In this document: piece by piece, positions 1 through 6,357 of the stretch | Position numbering within the stretch: the first letter of the stretch is position 1 | Layout of the letters: every line of letters starts with the position of its first letter | From: Ignavibacteriales bacterium | GTDB taxonomy: Bacteria > Bacteroidota > Ignavibacteria > T3Sed10-11 | Length of the DNA: 8,335 nucleotides | NCBI GenBank assembly: GCA_003560935.1 | Contig: PWJF01000233.1 | Span: 1-8,335 of the forward strand | Reading direction: 5' to 3' | The notes under the pieces: generated by a model | Databases searched by the model: none | The model's input: only the letters and a program-made list of their open reading frames with translations | What the model was told of the DNA's origin: nothing | Program-made: the position numbers and the translations under genes

Positions 1-993
1 AAGAAGGAGGAGAAAGAGGAGGCGAAAGTTGATGAAAAGGAAGAGGAAGTAGAAGTAAAGGAGGATAAAGAAAAGCCGAAAGAGAAAAAAGAACAGAAAC
101 GCGAGGAACCCGAACCTAAACCGGCTGCGAGAGAAGACGGCGCCGTTAAGGCATCACCCCTTGCACGTAAAATGGCGGATGAACATAATATCGATTTGAA
201 AGCATTGGAGGGTTCAGGACCGGAGGGACGGATCGTTAAACGCGACATCGAAAAAGCGCTTGAGAGAGGTATCGGCAAACGAGGAGAACCGGCTGCCGTA
301 ACCGGTGAACCTGTTGCTGAGACCATTGAGCTTAGCGGCATGCGCAAAGCGATTGCGCGGCGGATGGTTGATAGCAAGACGAGCGTACCGCACTTCTATC
401 TCACGGTCGAAATCGATATGACACGGGTTATGGATATGCGTAGGCGCATCAATGAAATACAGGACGAAACGAAAGTCAGCTTTACCGATATTATGATTAA
501 GATTGCCGCACATGCACTGCTCAGAAATCCGAAGGTCAACTCATACTGGGCGAAAGACAGTATCAAACGCCGGGGAGAGGTGAATATCGGTTTGGCAGTC
601 GCACTTGATGACGGACTTATCACGCCGGTACTGAGAAAGTGTGATAAAAAAGGAATTATCCAAATATCAAAAGAAACGAAAGATTATGCCGAGCGTGCCC
701 GGAACCGAAAACTGCAGCCGGAGGAGTATGAGGGGGGAAGTATTACCATCAGTAATCTCGGAATGTATGATATTGAGGAATTCTCTGCAATTATTAACCC
801 GCCTGAGAGCGCAATACTTGCAACCGGGGCGATTGTGGAGAAACCGGTGGTCCGTGACGGTCAAATCGGCATCGGCAGAACCATGCGGGCGACCATGTCG
901 TGCGATCACAGGGTGGTTGACGGAGCTGTGGGAGCGGAATTCCTGCGCGATTTTAAACGTATGCTCGAAGACCCGATGGTAACGTTATTGTAA
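1..993 (+). CDS. pdhC: Dihydrolipoamide acyltransferase (E2) of a 2-oxo acid dehydrogenase complex, probably pyruvate type; 5' end missing
   Basis: The reading frame is open from the first base, so this is the C-terminal 330 residues of a longer protein; the lipoyl domain or domains lie outside the window. E2 forms the core of the cytoplasmic complex and moves the acyl group from lipoyl-lysine to CoA. Visible order (window residues): Lys/Glu-rich linker 1-45, peripheral subunit-binding domain about 49-86 (SPLARKMA, then GSGPEGRIVKRDI) which docks E1 or E3, a short linker, and the catalytic domain about 107-330. The catalytic motif HRVVDG has His303 and Asp307, as in the chloramphenicol acetyltransferase-like fold. 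SNLGMYDIEEFSAIINPP resembles pyruvate-type E2 more than the 2-oxoglutarate or branched-chain types, so the substrate is inferred. An internal ATG at 172 lies inside the subunit-binding domain and is not the start. The stop TAA is followed within three bases by the promoter of the next operon. Confidence 0.93.
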   Translation, partial: KKEEKEEAKVDEKEEEVEVKEDKEKPKEKKEQKREEPEPKPAAREDGAVKASPLARKMADEHNIDLKALEGSGPEGRIVKRDIEKALERGIGKRGEPAAVTGEPVAETIELSGMRKAIARRMVDSKTSVPHFYLTVEIDMTRVMDMRRRINEIQDETKVSFTDIMIKIAAHALLRNPKVNSYWAKDSIKRRGEVNIGLAVALDDGLITPVLRKCDKKGIIQISKETKDYAERARNRKLQPEEYEGGSITISNLGMYDIEEFSAIINPPESAILATGAIVEKPVVRDGQIGIGRTMRATMSCDHRVVDGAVGAEFLRDFKRMLEDPMVTLL

Positions 994-995
994 TA

Positions 996-1024
996 TTGAC
1001 ATTTTCACTTAATTTAGCTATTTT
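996..1024 (+). promoter_or_regulatory. Sigma70-type promoter for the rplM-rpsI-rpsB-tsf operon
   Basis: A perfect -35 hexamer TTGACA (996-1001), a 17-base spacer and a -10 hexamer TATTTT (1019-1024, four of six matches) begin two bases after the E2 stop codon. Transcription would start near 1031, giving a leader of about 50 bases before the GTG of rplM. The first bases of that leader form a weak AT-only hairpin (CTTAAA 1030-1035 with TTTAAG 1041-1046). No clear terminator for the E2 operon lies in this gap, so read-through from E2 is possible. Confidence 0.6.
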
Positions 1025-1065
1025 GTAAACTTAAATAATTTTTAAGACCATTAACAATACCCGCC

Positions 1066-1070
1066 GGAGG
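1066..1070 (+). promoter_or_regulatory. Shine-Dalgarno site fixing the GTG start of rplM
   Basis: GGAGG lies 10 bases before the GTG at 1081. No in-frame ATG exists near the conserved N-terminus. The next in-frame GTG (1096) would sit 25 bases from this site and has only a weak GCGGA upstream, so 1081 is preferred. Confidence 0.65.
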
Positions 1071-1080
1071 AATTATCTCA

Positions 1081-1521
1081 GTGGAAAGCGGAAATGTGAC
1101 AAAATTCATACAGGAAAACGAAGTAGAAAAAAAGTGGTATGTGGTTGATGCCGAAGGCAAGGTACTCGGTCGACTCGCGACGGAAATCGCACGTATACTG
1201 CGCGGTAAACACAAACCAATTTTTACTCCGAATACCGATGTCGGTGATTATGTTATTGTCATTAATGCCGATAAGGTACAACTTACCGGTAAACGCCCCG
1301 AGCTGAAAACATATTTAAGATATTCGGGATATCCGGGCGGTGATACCAAAACCTCGTTTAAGGAAATGATGAGCAAAAGACCCGACTACGTTATCCACCA
1401 TGCGGTGGGCGGAATGCTTCCCCACAACAGGCTCGGTCGAAGACTAAGAAAAAAACTGAAGGTATACAGCGGAGCCGAGCATCCGCATAAGGCGCAGCAA
1501 CCAATTAACCTTGAGATTTAA
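1081..1521 (+). CDS. rplM: 50S ribosomal protein L13
   Basis: L13 is a primary 23S rRNA-binding protein that acts early in assembly of the large subunit. The 146-residue product is close to the usual length of about 142-150. Family hallmarks: [17 protein letters not shown] (17-33), [20 protein letters not shown] (41-60), NADKVQLTG (62-70), the SGYPGG loop (82-87), [12 protein letters not shown] (109-120) and [17 protein letters not shown] (125-141). Translation begins at GTG, supported by GGAGG ten bases upstream. The first 16 residues are the variable extension seen before the conserved W-VVDA core. It is the first gene of the rplM-rpsI-rpsB-tsf cluster, with 14 bases to rpsI, which suggests co-transcription. 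In E. coli, L13 is the autogenous regulator of rplM-rpsI; I cannot see a recognised binding site here. Confidence 0.98.
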   Translation: MESGNVTKFIQENEVEKKWYVVDAEGKVLGRLATEIARILRGKHKPIFTPNTDVGDYVIVINADKVQLTGKRPELKTYLRYSGYPGGDTKTSFKEMMSKRPDYVIHHAVGGMLPHNRLGRRLRKKLKVYSGAEHPHKAQQPINLEI

Positions 1522-1535
1522 CGAAGGAAGTGTAA

Positions 1536-1925
1536 ATGCAAAGACCTCAAATTTTTATCGGACGTAGAAAGACATCAGTTGCACGTGTACGTTTGGTCCC
1601 CGGTTCGGGAACAGTGACGGTAAATAAAAAAACGTTTGAAAAATACTTTCCAACCGAAAATCATCGGCGGGATATCATGAAACCGTTGGAGATTGTTGAG
1701 GCGCTCGATAAGTACGATGTGATCGCTAATGTTCGCGGGGGAGGCAGAACGGGACAGGCGGGCGCTATCCGTCTCGGTATTGCACGCGCATTGTTGAAGC
1801 TCGATGAATCGCATCACGATACGTTAAAGAAAGCAAGGATGTTTACGCGAGATCCGAGAATGGTCGAACGTAAAAAATACGGACAACCGAAAGCACGTAA
1901 ACGCTTCCAGTTCTCCAAGCGTTAA
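1536..1925 (+). CDS. rpsI: 30S ribosomal protein S9
   Basis: S9 belongs to the small-subunit head; its basic C-terminal tail reaches the P-site tRNA anticodon stem. The 129 residues match the usual bacterial length of about 130. Visible signature elements: [21 protein letters not shown] (the first part of that run at 10-29), the conserved glycine/arginine segment [20 protein letters not shown] (66-85), [11 protein letters not shown] (106-116), and the diagnostic tail [11 protein letters not shown] (119-129) ending in Lys-Arg. The ATG is preceded by AAGGAAG (1524-1530) with a five-base gap. It directly follows rplM, the near-universal L13-S9 pair. Nothing is missing or unusual in the protein. 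Confidence 0.98.
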   Translation: MQRPQIFIGRRKTSVARVRLVPGSGTVTVNKKTFEKYFPTENHRRDIMKPLEIVEALDKYDVIANVRGGGRTGQAGAIRLGIARALLKLDESHHDTLKKARMFTRDPRMVERKKYGQPKARKRFQFSKR

Positions 1926-2062
1926 TTCGTAAGTCGTAATTTTAAAAAACACATACTTTCAGACTGAAAGGGTAGTGTCCCGATATAATAAAGCATGCCG
2001 GGATTCCCGTTCAGGACGACGAGGGTAGAGGAACAATAACTTATAAAATTAGAGGAAGAGCA
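1926..2062 (+). promoter_or_regulatory. Structured 137-nt leader or internal regulatory region upstream of rpsB
   Basis: This gap is much longer than the others in the operon. It contains a small hairpin CTTTC/GAAAG (1956-1960 with 1966-1970), then two mutually exclusive pairings that share CGGG at 1999-2002: TCCCG (1978-1982) with CGGGA (1999-2003), or CGGG (1999-2002) with CCCG (2006-2009). GTCC (1977-1980) can also pair with GGAC (2014-2017). GGGTAG occurs twice (1970-1975 and 2023-2028). A perfect TATAAT (1984-1989) could be a -10 box, but I find no -35 at normal spacing. S2 represses its own operon through the rpsB leader in E. coli, so an analogous role here is plausible but inferred. 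The final AGAGGAAG (2051-2058) is the ribosome binding site. Confidence 0.4.
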
Positions 2063-2845
2063 ATGTCGCGAGTAGAACTCACCGAGTTACTTGCCGCCGG
2101 AGCGCACTTCGGCCATATCACGCGCCGGTGGAATCCGAAAATGAAGCCGTTCATATTTATGGAAAAGAACGGTATTCATATCATCGATCTGAAGAAAACA
2201 CAGGTACATGTCGAGGAAGCGTGCAATGCGTTGTCAAATATTGCCGCGGAAGGTAAAGGCATTTTATTTGTCGGTACGAAGAAACAGGCAAAAGAAATTA
2301 TTGAGAGCGAAGCCAAACGTTGTGGTGCATATTATGTAACAGAACGATGGCTCGGCGGTATGCTCACTAACTTCAGTACGATACGGAAGAGCGTCCGTCG
2401 ATACACCAATATCGAGAAAATGGAGACCGACGGCACGTTCGACAATCTGCCGAAGAAAGAGCGATTGATGCTGATGCGGGAAAAGGAAAAGCTGGAGCGG
2501 GTTCTCGGTGGTGTCGTTGAAATGGGACGTCTGCCCGGTGCGGTATTCATTGTCGATATTAAAAAAGATCACCTTGCTGTAAACGAAGCAAACAAATTAA
2601 ATATCCCCGTATTCGCTATCGTCGATACAAACTGCGATCCCGATCTTGTCGATTATATAATGCCAGCAAACGATGACGCTTCCAAAAGCATTCAATTGAT
2701 TACATCGAAGATCGCGGACGCCGTCATCGAGGGAAATATCAGGAGAAAAGACCAGGAACAGATTCCGACCGAGGAAGAAGTCGACGAAGCGATAGCTGAA
2801 AAAGATGATACATCCGACAATCAGGATGCGGAAAAGGAATCATAA
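2063..2845 (+). CDS. rpsB: 30S ribosomal protein S2
   Basis: S2 binds late to the 30S subunit near the head-body junction and is needed for S1 recruitment. The product is 260 residues, within the family range of about 230-270. Conserved elements in order: [20 protein letters not shown] (13-32), [11 protein letters not shown] (36-46), [12 protein letters not shown] (69-80), [16 protein letters not shown] (95-110), the charged helical coiled-coil insertion at about 120-150, and [14 protein letters not shown] (181-194). The last 30 residues form an acidic tail rich in Glu and Asp, a common but variable addition. The ATG follows AGAGGAAG with four bases between. It is separated from rpsI by a long leader and precedes tsf by 38 bases; the rpsB-tsf pairing is very widely conserved. 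Confidence 0.98.
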   Translation: MSRVELTELLAAGAHFGHITRRWNPKMKPFIFMEKNGIHIIDLKKTQVHVEEACNALSNIAAEGKGILFVGTKKQAKEIIESEAKRCGAYYVTERWLGGMLTNFSTIRKSVRRYTNIEKMETDGTFDNLPKKERLMLMREKEKLERVLGGVVEMGRLPGAVFIVDIKKDHLAVNEANKLNIPVFAIVDTNCDPDLVDYIMPANDDASKSIQLITSKIADAVIEGNIRRKDQEQIPTEEEVDEAIAEKDDTSDNQDAEKES

Positions 2846-2883
2846 GCTGATACGTTTTCAATAAATGAGAGGTAAATTTTTTT

Positions 2884-3486
2884 ATGGCAATAACTGCGGA
2901 GGCTGTAAAGGCACTGCGCGAGAAGACGGGCGCCGGCATGATGGATTGTAAGAATGCATTACAGGAATCGAACGGTGACCTCGAAAAAGCAATAGAATAT
3001 CTGCGGAAAAAAGGCGCTTCTATAGCTCAAAAGCGTTCAGATAAAGCCGCAAATCAGGGCGTGATAGAATCGTACATTCATACCGGCGGACGTGTCGGAA
3101 CGTTGATCGAGCTGAATTGCGAGACCGATTTTGTTGCTAAAACCGATGATTTTAAACGGTTGGCAAAGGATCTTGCTATGCAGATAGCGGCGATGAACCC
3201 CCGGTATGTAAGTCGCGAAGATGTCGATAAATCCGAGATGGAAAAAGAAATCGAGATCTACAAAACCCAGGCAAAGAATGAGGGTAAAGCCGATAACATC
3301 GCCGATAAGATTGCTCAAGGTCGACTTGAAAAATTCTATCAGGAGGTTTGTCTGCTCGAACAATCATTCATTAAAGACTCGAGCAAAACCGTTCAGGAAC
3401 TACTGAACGAAGTAACGGCGAAAATTGGCGAGAATATACGGATCAGTCGCTTCCAGACATTTCATCTTGGTGAGAACACAAATTAG
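2884..3486 (+). CDS. tsf: Elongation factor Ts, short single-core form
   Basis: EF-Ts is the guanine nucleotide exchange factor that releases GDP from EF-Tu in the cytoplasm. The N-terminal UBA-like domain (1-50) carries VKALREKTGAGMMDCKNAL (8-26), and the EF-Tu-contacting core motif is CETDFVA (79-85). The C-terminal strand IRISRFQTFHLGE (185-197) is typical. At 200 residues it is far shorter than the E. coli protein (about 280) and close to the Thermus-type short form, lacking the duplicated core subdomain and coiled coil. The reading frame is intact from start to stop and the conserved C-terminus is present, so this is a natural short form and not a truncation. The ribosome site GAGAGG (2867-2872) is 11 bases from the ATG. 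A strong terminator follows. Confidence 0.96.
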   Translation: MAITAEAVKALREKTGAGMMDCKNALQESNGDLEKAIEYLRKKGASIAQKRSDKAANQGVIESYIHTGGRVGTLIELNCETDFVAKTDDFKRLAKDLAMQIAAMNPRYVSREDVDKSEMEKEIEIYKTQAKNEGKADNIADKIAQGRLEKFYQEVCLLEQSFIKDSSKTVQELLNEVTAKIGENIRISRFQTFHLGENTN

Positions 3487-3494
3487 CGTTATGT

Positions 3495-3526
3495 GAAAGG
3501 TCTCCTTTTGTGAGACCTTTCTTTTT
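3495..3526 (+). terminator. Intrinsic terminator after tsf
   Basis: A perfect 10-bp stem, GAAAGGTCTC (3495-3504) with GAGACCTTTC (3512-3521), has a 7-base loop and is followed by five T residues (3522-3526). It starts nine bases after the tsf stop codon. It should end or attenuate the ribosomal-protein transcript before pyrH. Confidence 0.9.
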
Positions 3527-3539
3527 ATATTCACTCATT

Positions 3540-3552
3540 AACCGGTACGGTT
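3540..3552 (+). promoter_or_regulatory. Inverted repeat abutting the pyrH start codon, no clear Shine-Dalgarno
   Basis: AACCG (3540-3544) and CGGTT (3548-3552) are inverted around GTA, ending at the base before the ATG. No AGGAGG-like sequence is present in the preceding 20 bases, unlike the neighbouring genes. It could be a small operator or simply chance; the stem is only five pairs with a three-base loop. Confidence 0.3.
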
Positions 3553-4275
3553 ATGAATCAGCCAAAGTATAAACGGGTAATGCTGAAGTTAAGCGGCGAA
3601 GCGTTGCAGGGAAATCTTGAATACGGCATTTCCGCAGATGTGCTATCTCAGTTCGGTCAGGAAATCGAAGATGCAATACATCTCGGCGTTCAGATCGGTA
3701 TTGTTATCGGCGGCGGTAATATCTATCGCGGTGTGTCTGACTCACCGGACGGGATCGATAAGGTGACCGGCGATCAAATGGGAATGCTCGCGACCGTTAT
3801 CAATGCCCTGGCGTTACAGAATGCCCTGGAGAACAGGGGAGTATATACGCGATTGTTAAGTGCGATAAAAATGGAAGAAATTGCAGAACCGTTTATCCGG
3901 AGGCGCGCAATCCGCCATCTTGAAAAAGGACGGGTCGTTATCTTCGGTGCCGGTACCGGGAATCCATATTTTACGACCGACACAGCGGCGGTGCTTCGCG
4001 CTGTAGAGATTGAAGCCGATGTCATCATTAAAGGTACACGTGTTGACGGTGTGTACGATACCGATCCCGAAGAAAATCCGGAAGCGGTGATGTTTGAAAA
4101 ATTAACGTATCTTGATGTTCTTAAACGCGGTTTACGTGTGATGGACCTGACCGCTATTACACTCTGTCAGGAAAATAACCTGCCGATTGTGGTGATGAAT
4201 ATGAACGAGCGCGGAAATCTTACGAAACTGCTGCTCGGCGAATCACTCGGTACACGCGTAGCTCATAGTGCATAA
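3553..4275 (+). CDS. pyrH: Uridylate kinase (UMP kinase)
   Basis: This enzyme phosphorylates UMP to UDP with ATP in de novo pyrimidine synthesis; bacterial UMP kinase is a cytoplasmic hexamer of the amino acid kinase family, normally activated by GTP and inhibited by UTP. At 240 residues it has the expected length. Visible motifs: KLSGEALQG (12-20), [10 protein letters not shown] (51-60), the [15 protein letters not shown] segment (74-88), [15 protein letters not shown] (132-146), [15 protein letters not shown] (159-173) and [17 protein letters not shown] (196-212). The ATG at 3553 leaves a family-like N-terminus ([14 protein letters not shown]). An alternative ATG at 3580 would remove the first strand and is unlikely. 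A terminator separates it from tsf, and I see no convincing promoter between, so expression may depend on read-through or an unrecognised promoter. frr follows after 36 bases. Confidence 0.97.
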   Translation: MNQPKYKRVMLKLSGEALQGNLEYGISADVLSQFGQEIEDAIHLGVQIGIVIGGGNIYRGVSDSPDGIDKVTGDQMGMLATVINALALQNALENRGVYTRLLSAIKMEEIAEPFIRRRAIRHLEKGRVVIFGAGTGNPYFTTDTAAVLRAVEIEADVIIKGTRVDGVYDTDPEENPEAVMFEKLTYLDVLKRGLRVMDLTAITLCQENNLPIVVMNMNERGNLTKLLLGESLGTRVAHSA

Positions 4276-4311
4276 ATCACTTATATCCTGAAGTGAACAA
4301 AGAGGTGACCT

Positions 4312-4869
4312 ATGATAAAAGATATCATTAAAGATGCCAATGAAAAGATGGCGAAAGCAGTGGATGTGGTAAAACATGAATTGGTTACTATTAGAACAGG
4401 ACGTGCGACTCCCGGACTTATCGAAGGAGTAAAGGTCGATTATTACGGGACACCGACTCCCTTAAAACAAGTAGCGAATATCGGCGTTCCCGAGCCTACC
4501 TTGCTGACCGTGCAGCCCTGGGAAAAAAATATGATTCAGCCGATTGAAAAAGCTATCCAGAATGCGAACCTCGGCCTCAATCCTGTAAATGACGGAACCC
4601 TTATACGGGTACCCATTCCATCGTTGAATGAAGAACGCCGGAAGGAATATGTCAAACTCACCAAGAAATATGGAGAACAGGGAAAAGTATCTATCCGGAA
4701 TATTCGACGTGATGCGAAAGACTCCCTGAAAAAACTTGAGAAGGATAAAGAAATATCCGAAGATGAGAAAAAACGCGGTGAAGACGAGGTGCAAAAATTA
4801 ACCGACAAATATACCGCCGAAATTGATAAGATGCTTGACCAGAAAGAGAAGGAAATTATGGAGGTATAG
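4312..4869 (+). CDS. frr: Ribosome recycling factor
   Basis: RRF acts with EF-G (and IF3) to split the post-termination ribosome. The 185-residue length is exactly typical. The L-shaped protein is recognisable from IRTGRATPGLIEGVKVDYYG (27-46), the domain II segment with LLTVQPWEKNMIQPIEKAI (64-82), NDGTLIRVPIPSLNEERR (93-110), and the domain I helices with KVSIRNIRRDAKDSLKKLEK (125-144), whose arginines (129, 132, 133) correspond to the rRNA-contacting face. The C-terminal helix ends DKMLDQKEKEIMEV. The ribosome site AAGAGGTG ends four to five bases before the ATG. It forms the conserved pyrH-frr pair and is followed by a terminator. Confidence 0.98.
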   Translation: MIKDIIKDANEKMAKAVDVVKHELVTIRTGRATPGLIEGVKVDYYGTPTPLKQVANIGVPEPTLLTVQPWEKNMIQPIEKAIQNANLGLNPVNDGTLIRVPIPSLNEERRKEYVKLTKKYGEQGKVSIRNIRRDAKDSLKKLEKDKEISEDEKKRGEDEVQKLTDKYTAEIDKMLDQKEKEIMEV

Positions 4870-4896
4870 AGGGACAATTTTTAAATACCAATTACC

Positions 4897-4924
4897 AAAA
4901 AGTCAGTCATCCGGCTGACTTTTT
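4897..4924 (+). terminator. Intrinsic, probably bidirectional terminator after frr
   Basis: AAAAAGTCAG (4897-4906) pairs with CTGACTTTTT (4915-4924), with a possible extra T-G pair around a six-base loop. The A run on one side and T run on the other would give a U-tail on either strand. It lies 27 bases after the frr stop and immediately before the next promoter, so it separates the two transcription units. Confidence 0.85.
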
Positions 4925-4937
4925 GATTTTATGCAAC

Positions 4938-4966
4938 TTCACACATCAATTAACGTACACTATACT
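4938..4966 (+). promoter_or_regulatory. Sigma70-type promoter for the PspC-domain gene pair
   Basis: TTCACA (4938-4943, five of six matches) and TATACT (4961-4966, five of six) are separated by exactly 17 bases, just downstream of the frr terminator. Transcription would start near 4973, leaving a leader of about 33 bases before the ATG at 5006. This placement excludes the upstream in-frame ATG at 4931 as a translation start. Confidence 0.7.
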
Positions 4967-4991
4967 AAGGAGATCGGGGAAACTGTACGAC

Positions 4992-4997
4992 AAGGAG
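4992..4997 (+). promoter_or_regulatory. Shine-Dalgarno site fixing the start of the PspC-domain gene
   Basis: AAGGAG is eight bases before the ATG at 5006, ideal spacing. The ATG at 5000 is only two bases away, too close. Another AAGGAG at 4967-4972 falls before the predicted transcript start and has no start codon at suitable distance. Confidence 0.65.
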
Positions 4998-5005
4998 TAA
5001 TGAAA

Positions 5006-5701
5006 ATGACAACCGCACAACAATATGATGAACCGAAGCGACTATACAAGTCGCGCCGCGACAGGATGATCGACGGCGTATGCGGTGGGATTGCTGAATA
5101 TTTCGACATAGACCCGACAATCGTGCGCGGTTTATTTATTTTGCTCGTCCTGTTCGGCGGAACGGGGCTATTTCTCTATATCGGCGGTATGATCGTCATG
5201 CCGGTGAACCCCTATCAACTTGCGATGATGCAATCCGGCGAAATACAGGTAAATAACAGGAATGTAAAGCGTACATGGGGGGTGATACTGGTCATCATAG
5301 GAATACTGTTCCTTGTAAAGAATTTCGGATGGTTTGCTTTTCACCATTATTGGCAAATCTCATGGGGTTTAATACTTCCGATCATATTCATCCTGATAGG
5401 CATGGCTTTGATCTACTCGCATCAACAATCACGCGGGCGAAATCGACCGGAACAGGGAAAACAGCAACAGGAAGGACAAACGGATATGAATACTCAACAG
5501 CAGGAGGCGCCGTATAAACGATTATATAAGTCGCGTCGTGACCGGAAATTGTTTGGTGTTTGCGGCGGTCTCGGAGATTACTTTAATCTCGACCCGACCG
5601 TGATTCGAATTTTGTTTATTTTGTTAACGATTTTATCATTCGGAACCGGTATCATACTATATATTGCAATGGCGATCTTTGTACCGGATGAACACATATA
5701 A
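5006..5701 (+). CDS. Membrane protein with two PspC domains flanking a LiaF-like transmembrane module
   Basis: The 231-residue product (from the ATG at 5006) has the order PspC domain (11-68), a two-helix membrane module (90-137), a Gln-rich hydrophilic linker (138-168) and a second PspC domain (171-227). Both PspC copies start with the identical ten residues KRLYKSRRDR and share GVCGG, YF-DPT and LFILL, then a hydrophobic helix with GTG and LYI. PspC proteins are inner-membrane sensors or effectors of envelope stress in the phage-shock response. The central module (WGVILVIIGILFLV, later ILPIIFILIGMALIY) resembles the LiaF/DUF5668 transmembrane region, also linked to envelope stress. No cleavable signal peptide is evident. 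No pspA, pspB or pspF is in the window, so a classical psp operon is not shown. It probably forms an operon with the gene starting 25 bases downstream. The domain identity is strong; the cellular role is inferred. Confidence 0.88.
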   Translation: MTTAQQYDEPKRLYKSRRDRMIDGVCGGIAEYFDIDPTIVRGLFILLVLFGGTGLFLYIGGMIVMPVNPYQLAMMQSGEIQVNNRNVKRTWGVILVIIGILFLVKNFGWFAFHHYWQISWGLILPIIFILIGMALIYSHQQSRGRNRPEQGKQQQEGQTDMNTQQQEAPYKRLYKSRRDRKLFGVCGGLGDYFNLDPTVIRILFILLTILSFGTGIILYIAMAIFVPDEHI

Positions 5702-5726
5702 ATTGGTTGATTAAGAGAGGATTACA

Positions 5727-6284
5727 ATGTCACACAAGACAAATCTTCGAAGAATACCGATACTCGGCATCATACTCATAGCTATCGGTTTATTATTACT
5801 CATGGATCAGATCGGGATGATGAACCTTACATTCTGGAATGTGATCACCGGTATCATGATACTATATGGTGCCGTGTTGGTTGTCCGTTCATTTGGCGCC
5901 GGAGACCGGAGCAAGGTCTTCTGGGGTACCATGCTGTTTCTGTTCGGTCTATATTTGATGCTCGACAGTATGCGGTTAATTACGACGCACTATCCGGTAT
6001 TTGTACCGGCTGTATTCCTGATAATAGGTTTTTCTTTTTTAATGATGTATAGTTACAATCTACGCGACTGGCACTTGTTGATACCGACACTTTTTTTTAT
6101 CGGGATCGGTTTTTTAATTATCGGGGATGAACTCTCCATCTTTCAAGTATACCGGTTTGAATATTATCTCATTAATTTCTGGCCGGTGTTGTTGATACTG
6201 TTCGGTCTTGGACTGATCGCTAGGGCGCGGAGACGGCGGCGCATTGATTCGGAACCTGCGGTTGAAAAAGCAGTTGACAATTAA
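5727..6284 (+). CDS. Six-helix membrane protein made of LiaF/DUF5668-like repeats
   Basis: This 185-residue protein is almost entirely membrane-embedded, with hydrophobic segments at about 11-29, 34-54, 64-82, 90-108, 116-133 and 146-165, then a basic RARRRRRID stop (166-174) and a short polar tail. The segments group into three two-helix units, each with a pattern of G-rich helix, short loop with an aromatic, then W/P-hydrophobic-IG helix, as in LiaF-like transmembrane (DUF5668) regions. The same kind of unit sits in the centre of the preceding protein. It has no visible catalytic residues or soluble domain, so an enzymatic role is unlikely. The ribosome site GAGAGGA lies six or seven bases before the ATG, and the 25-base gap to the PspC gene suggests one transcript. 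A function in envelope-stress sensing is inferred from the neighbour and the family; I would not assign a gene symbol. Confidence 0.82.
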   Translation: MSHKTNLRRIPILGIILIAIGLLLLMDQIGMMNLTFWNVITGIMILYGAVLVVRSFGAGDRSKVFWGTMLFLFGLYLMLDSMRLITTHYPVFVPAVFLIIGFSFLMMYSYNLRDWHLLIPTLFFIGIGFLIIGDELSIFQVYRFEYYLINFWPVLLILFGLGLIARARRRRRIDSEPAVEKAVDN

Positions 6285-6291
6285 CAGCCTG

Positions 6292-6318
6292 CCTGACAGT
6301 GTTCTTAACGTAGTCAGG
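6292..6318 (+). terminator. Stem-loop after the membrane-protein pair; terminator-like but without a U-tract
   Basis: CCTGAC (6292-6297) pairs with GTCAGG (6313-6318). After an A-A mismatch the stem can continue through G-U, U-G, G-C and two U-A pairs to a CTT loop. It starts eight bases after the stop codon, the position expected for a terminator, but no T run follows. It could be an mRNA 3'-end stabiliser or a factor-assisted stop. Confidence 0.4.
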
Positions 6319-6357
6319 ATTACAAATTGCAGTCTCATTGTTTGTAGCATTTGAACA

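Noticed and set aside
214..623. Minus-strand open frames inside the E2 gene, and similar ones across the ribosomal genes
   Set aside because: They run antisense to strongly conserved coding sequence, lack ribosome sites and encode no recognisable domain.
1030..1046. Terminator for the E2 operon (CTTAAA/TTTAAG hairpin)
   Set aside because: The stem is six A-T-rich pairs with almost no GC, no T run follows, and it lies downstream of the predicted start of the next transcript.
4931..5005. Longer N-terminus of the PspC-domain protein from the ATG at 4931
   Set aside because: The region contains a near-consensus promoter, and the well-spaced ribosome site belongs to the ATG at 5006.
6274..6302. 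TTGACA at 6274-6279 as a -35 box for the glycosyltransferase
   Set aside because: It lies inside the end of the preceding gene, and the base run 17 positions downstream (CAGTGT) is not a -10 box.
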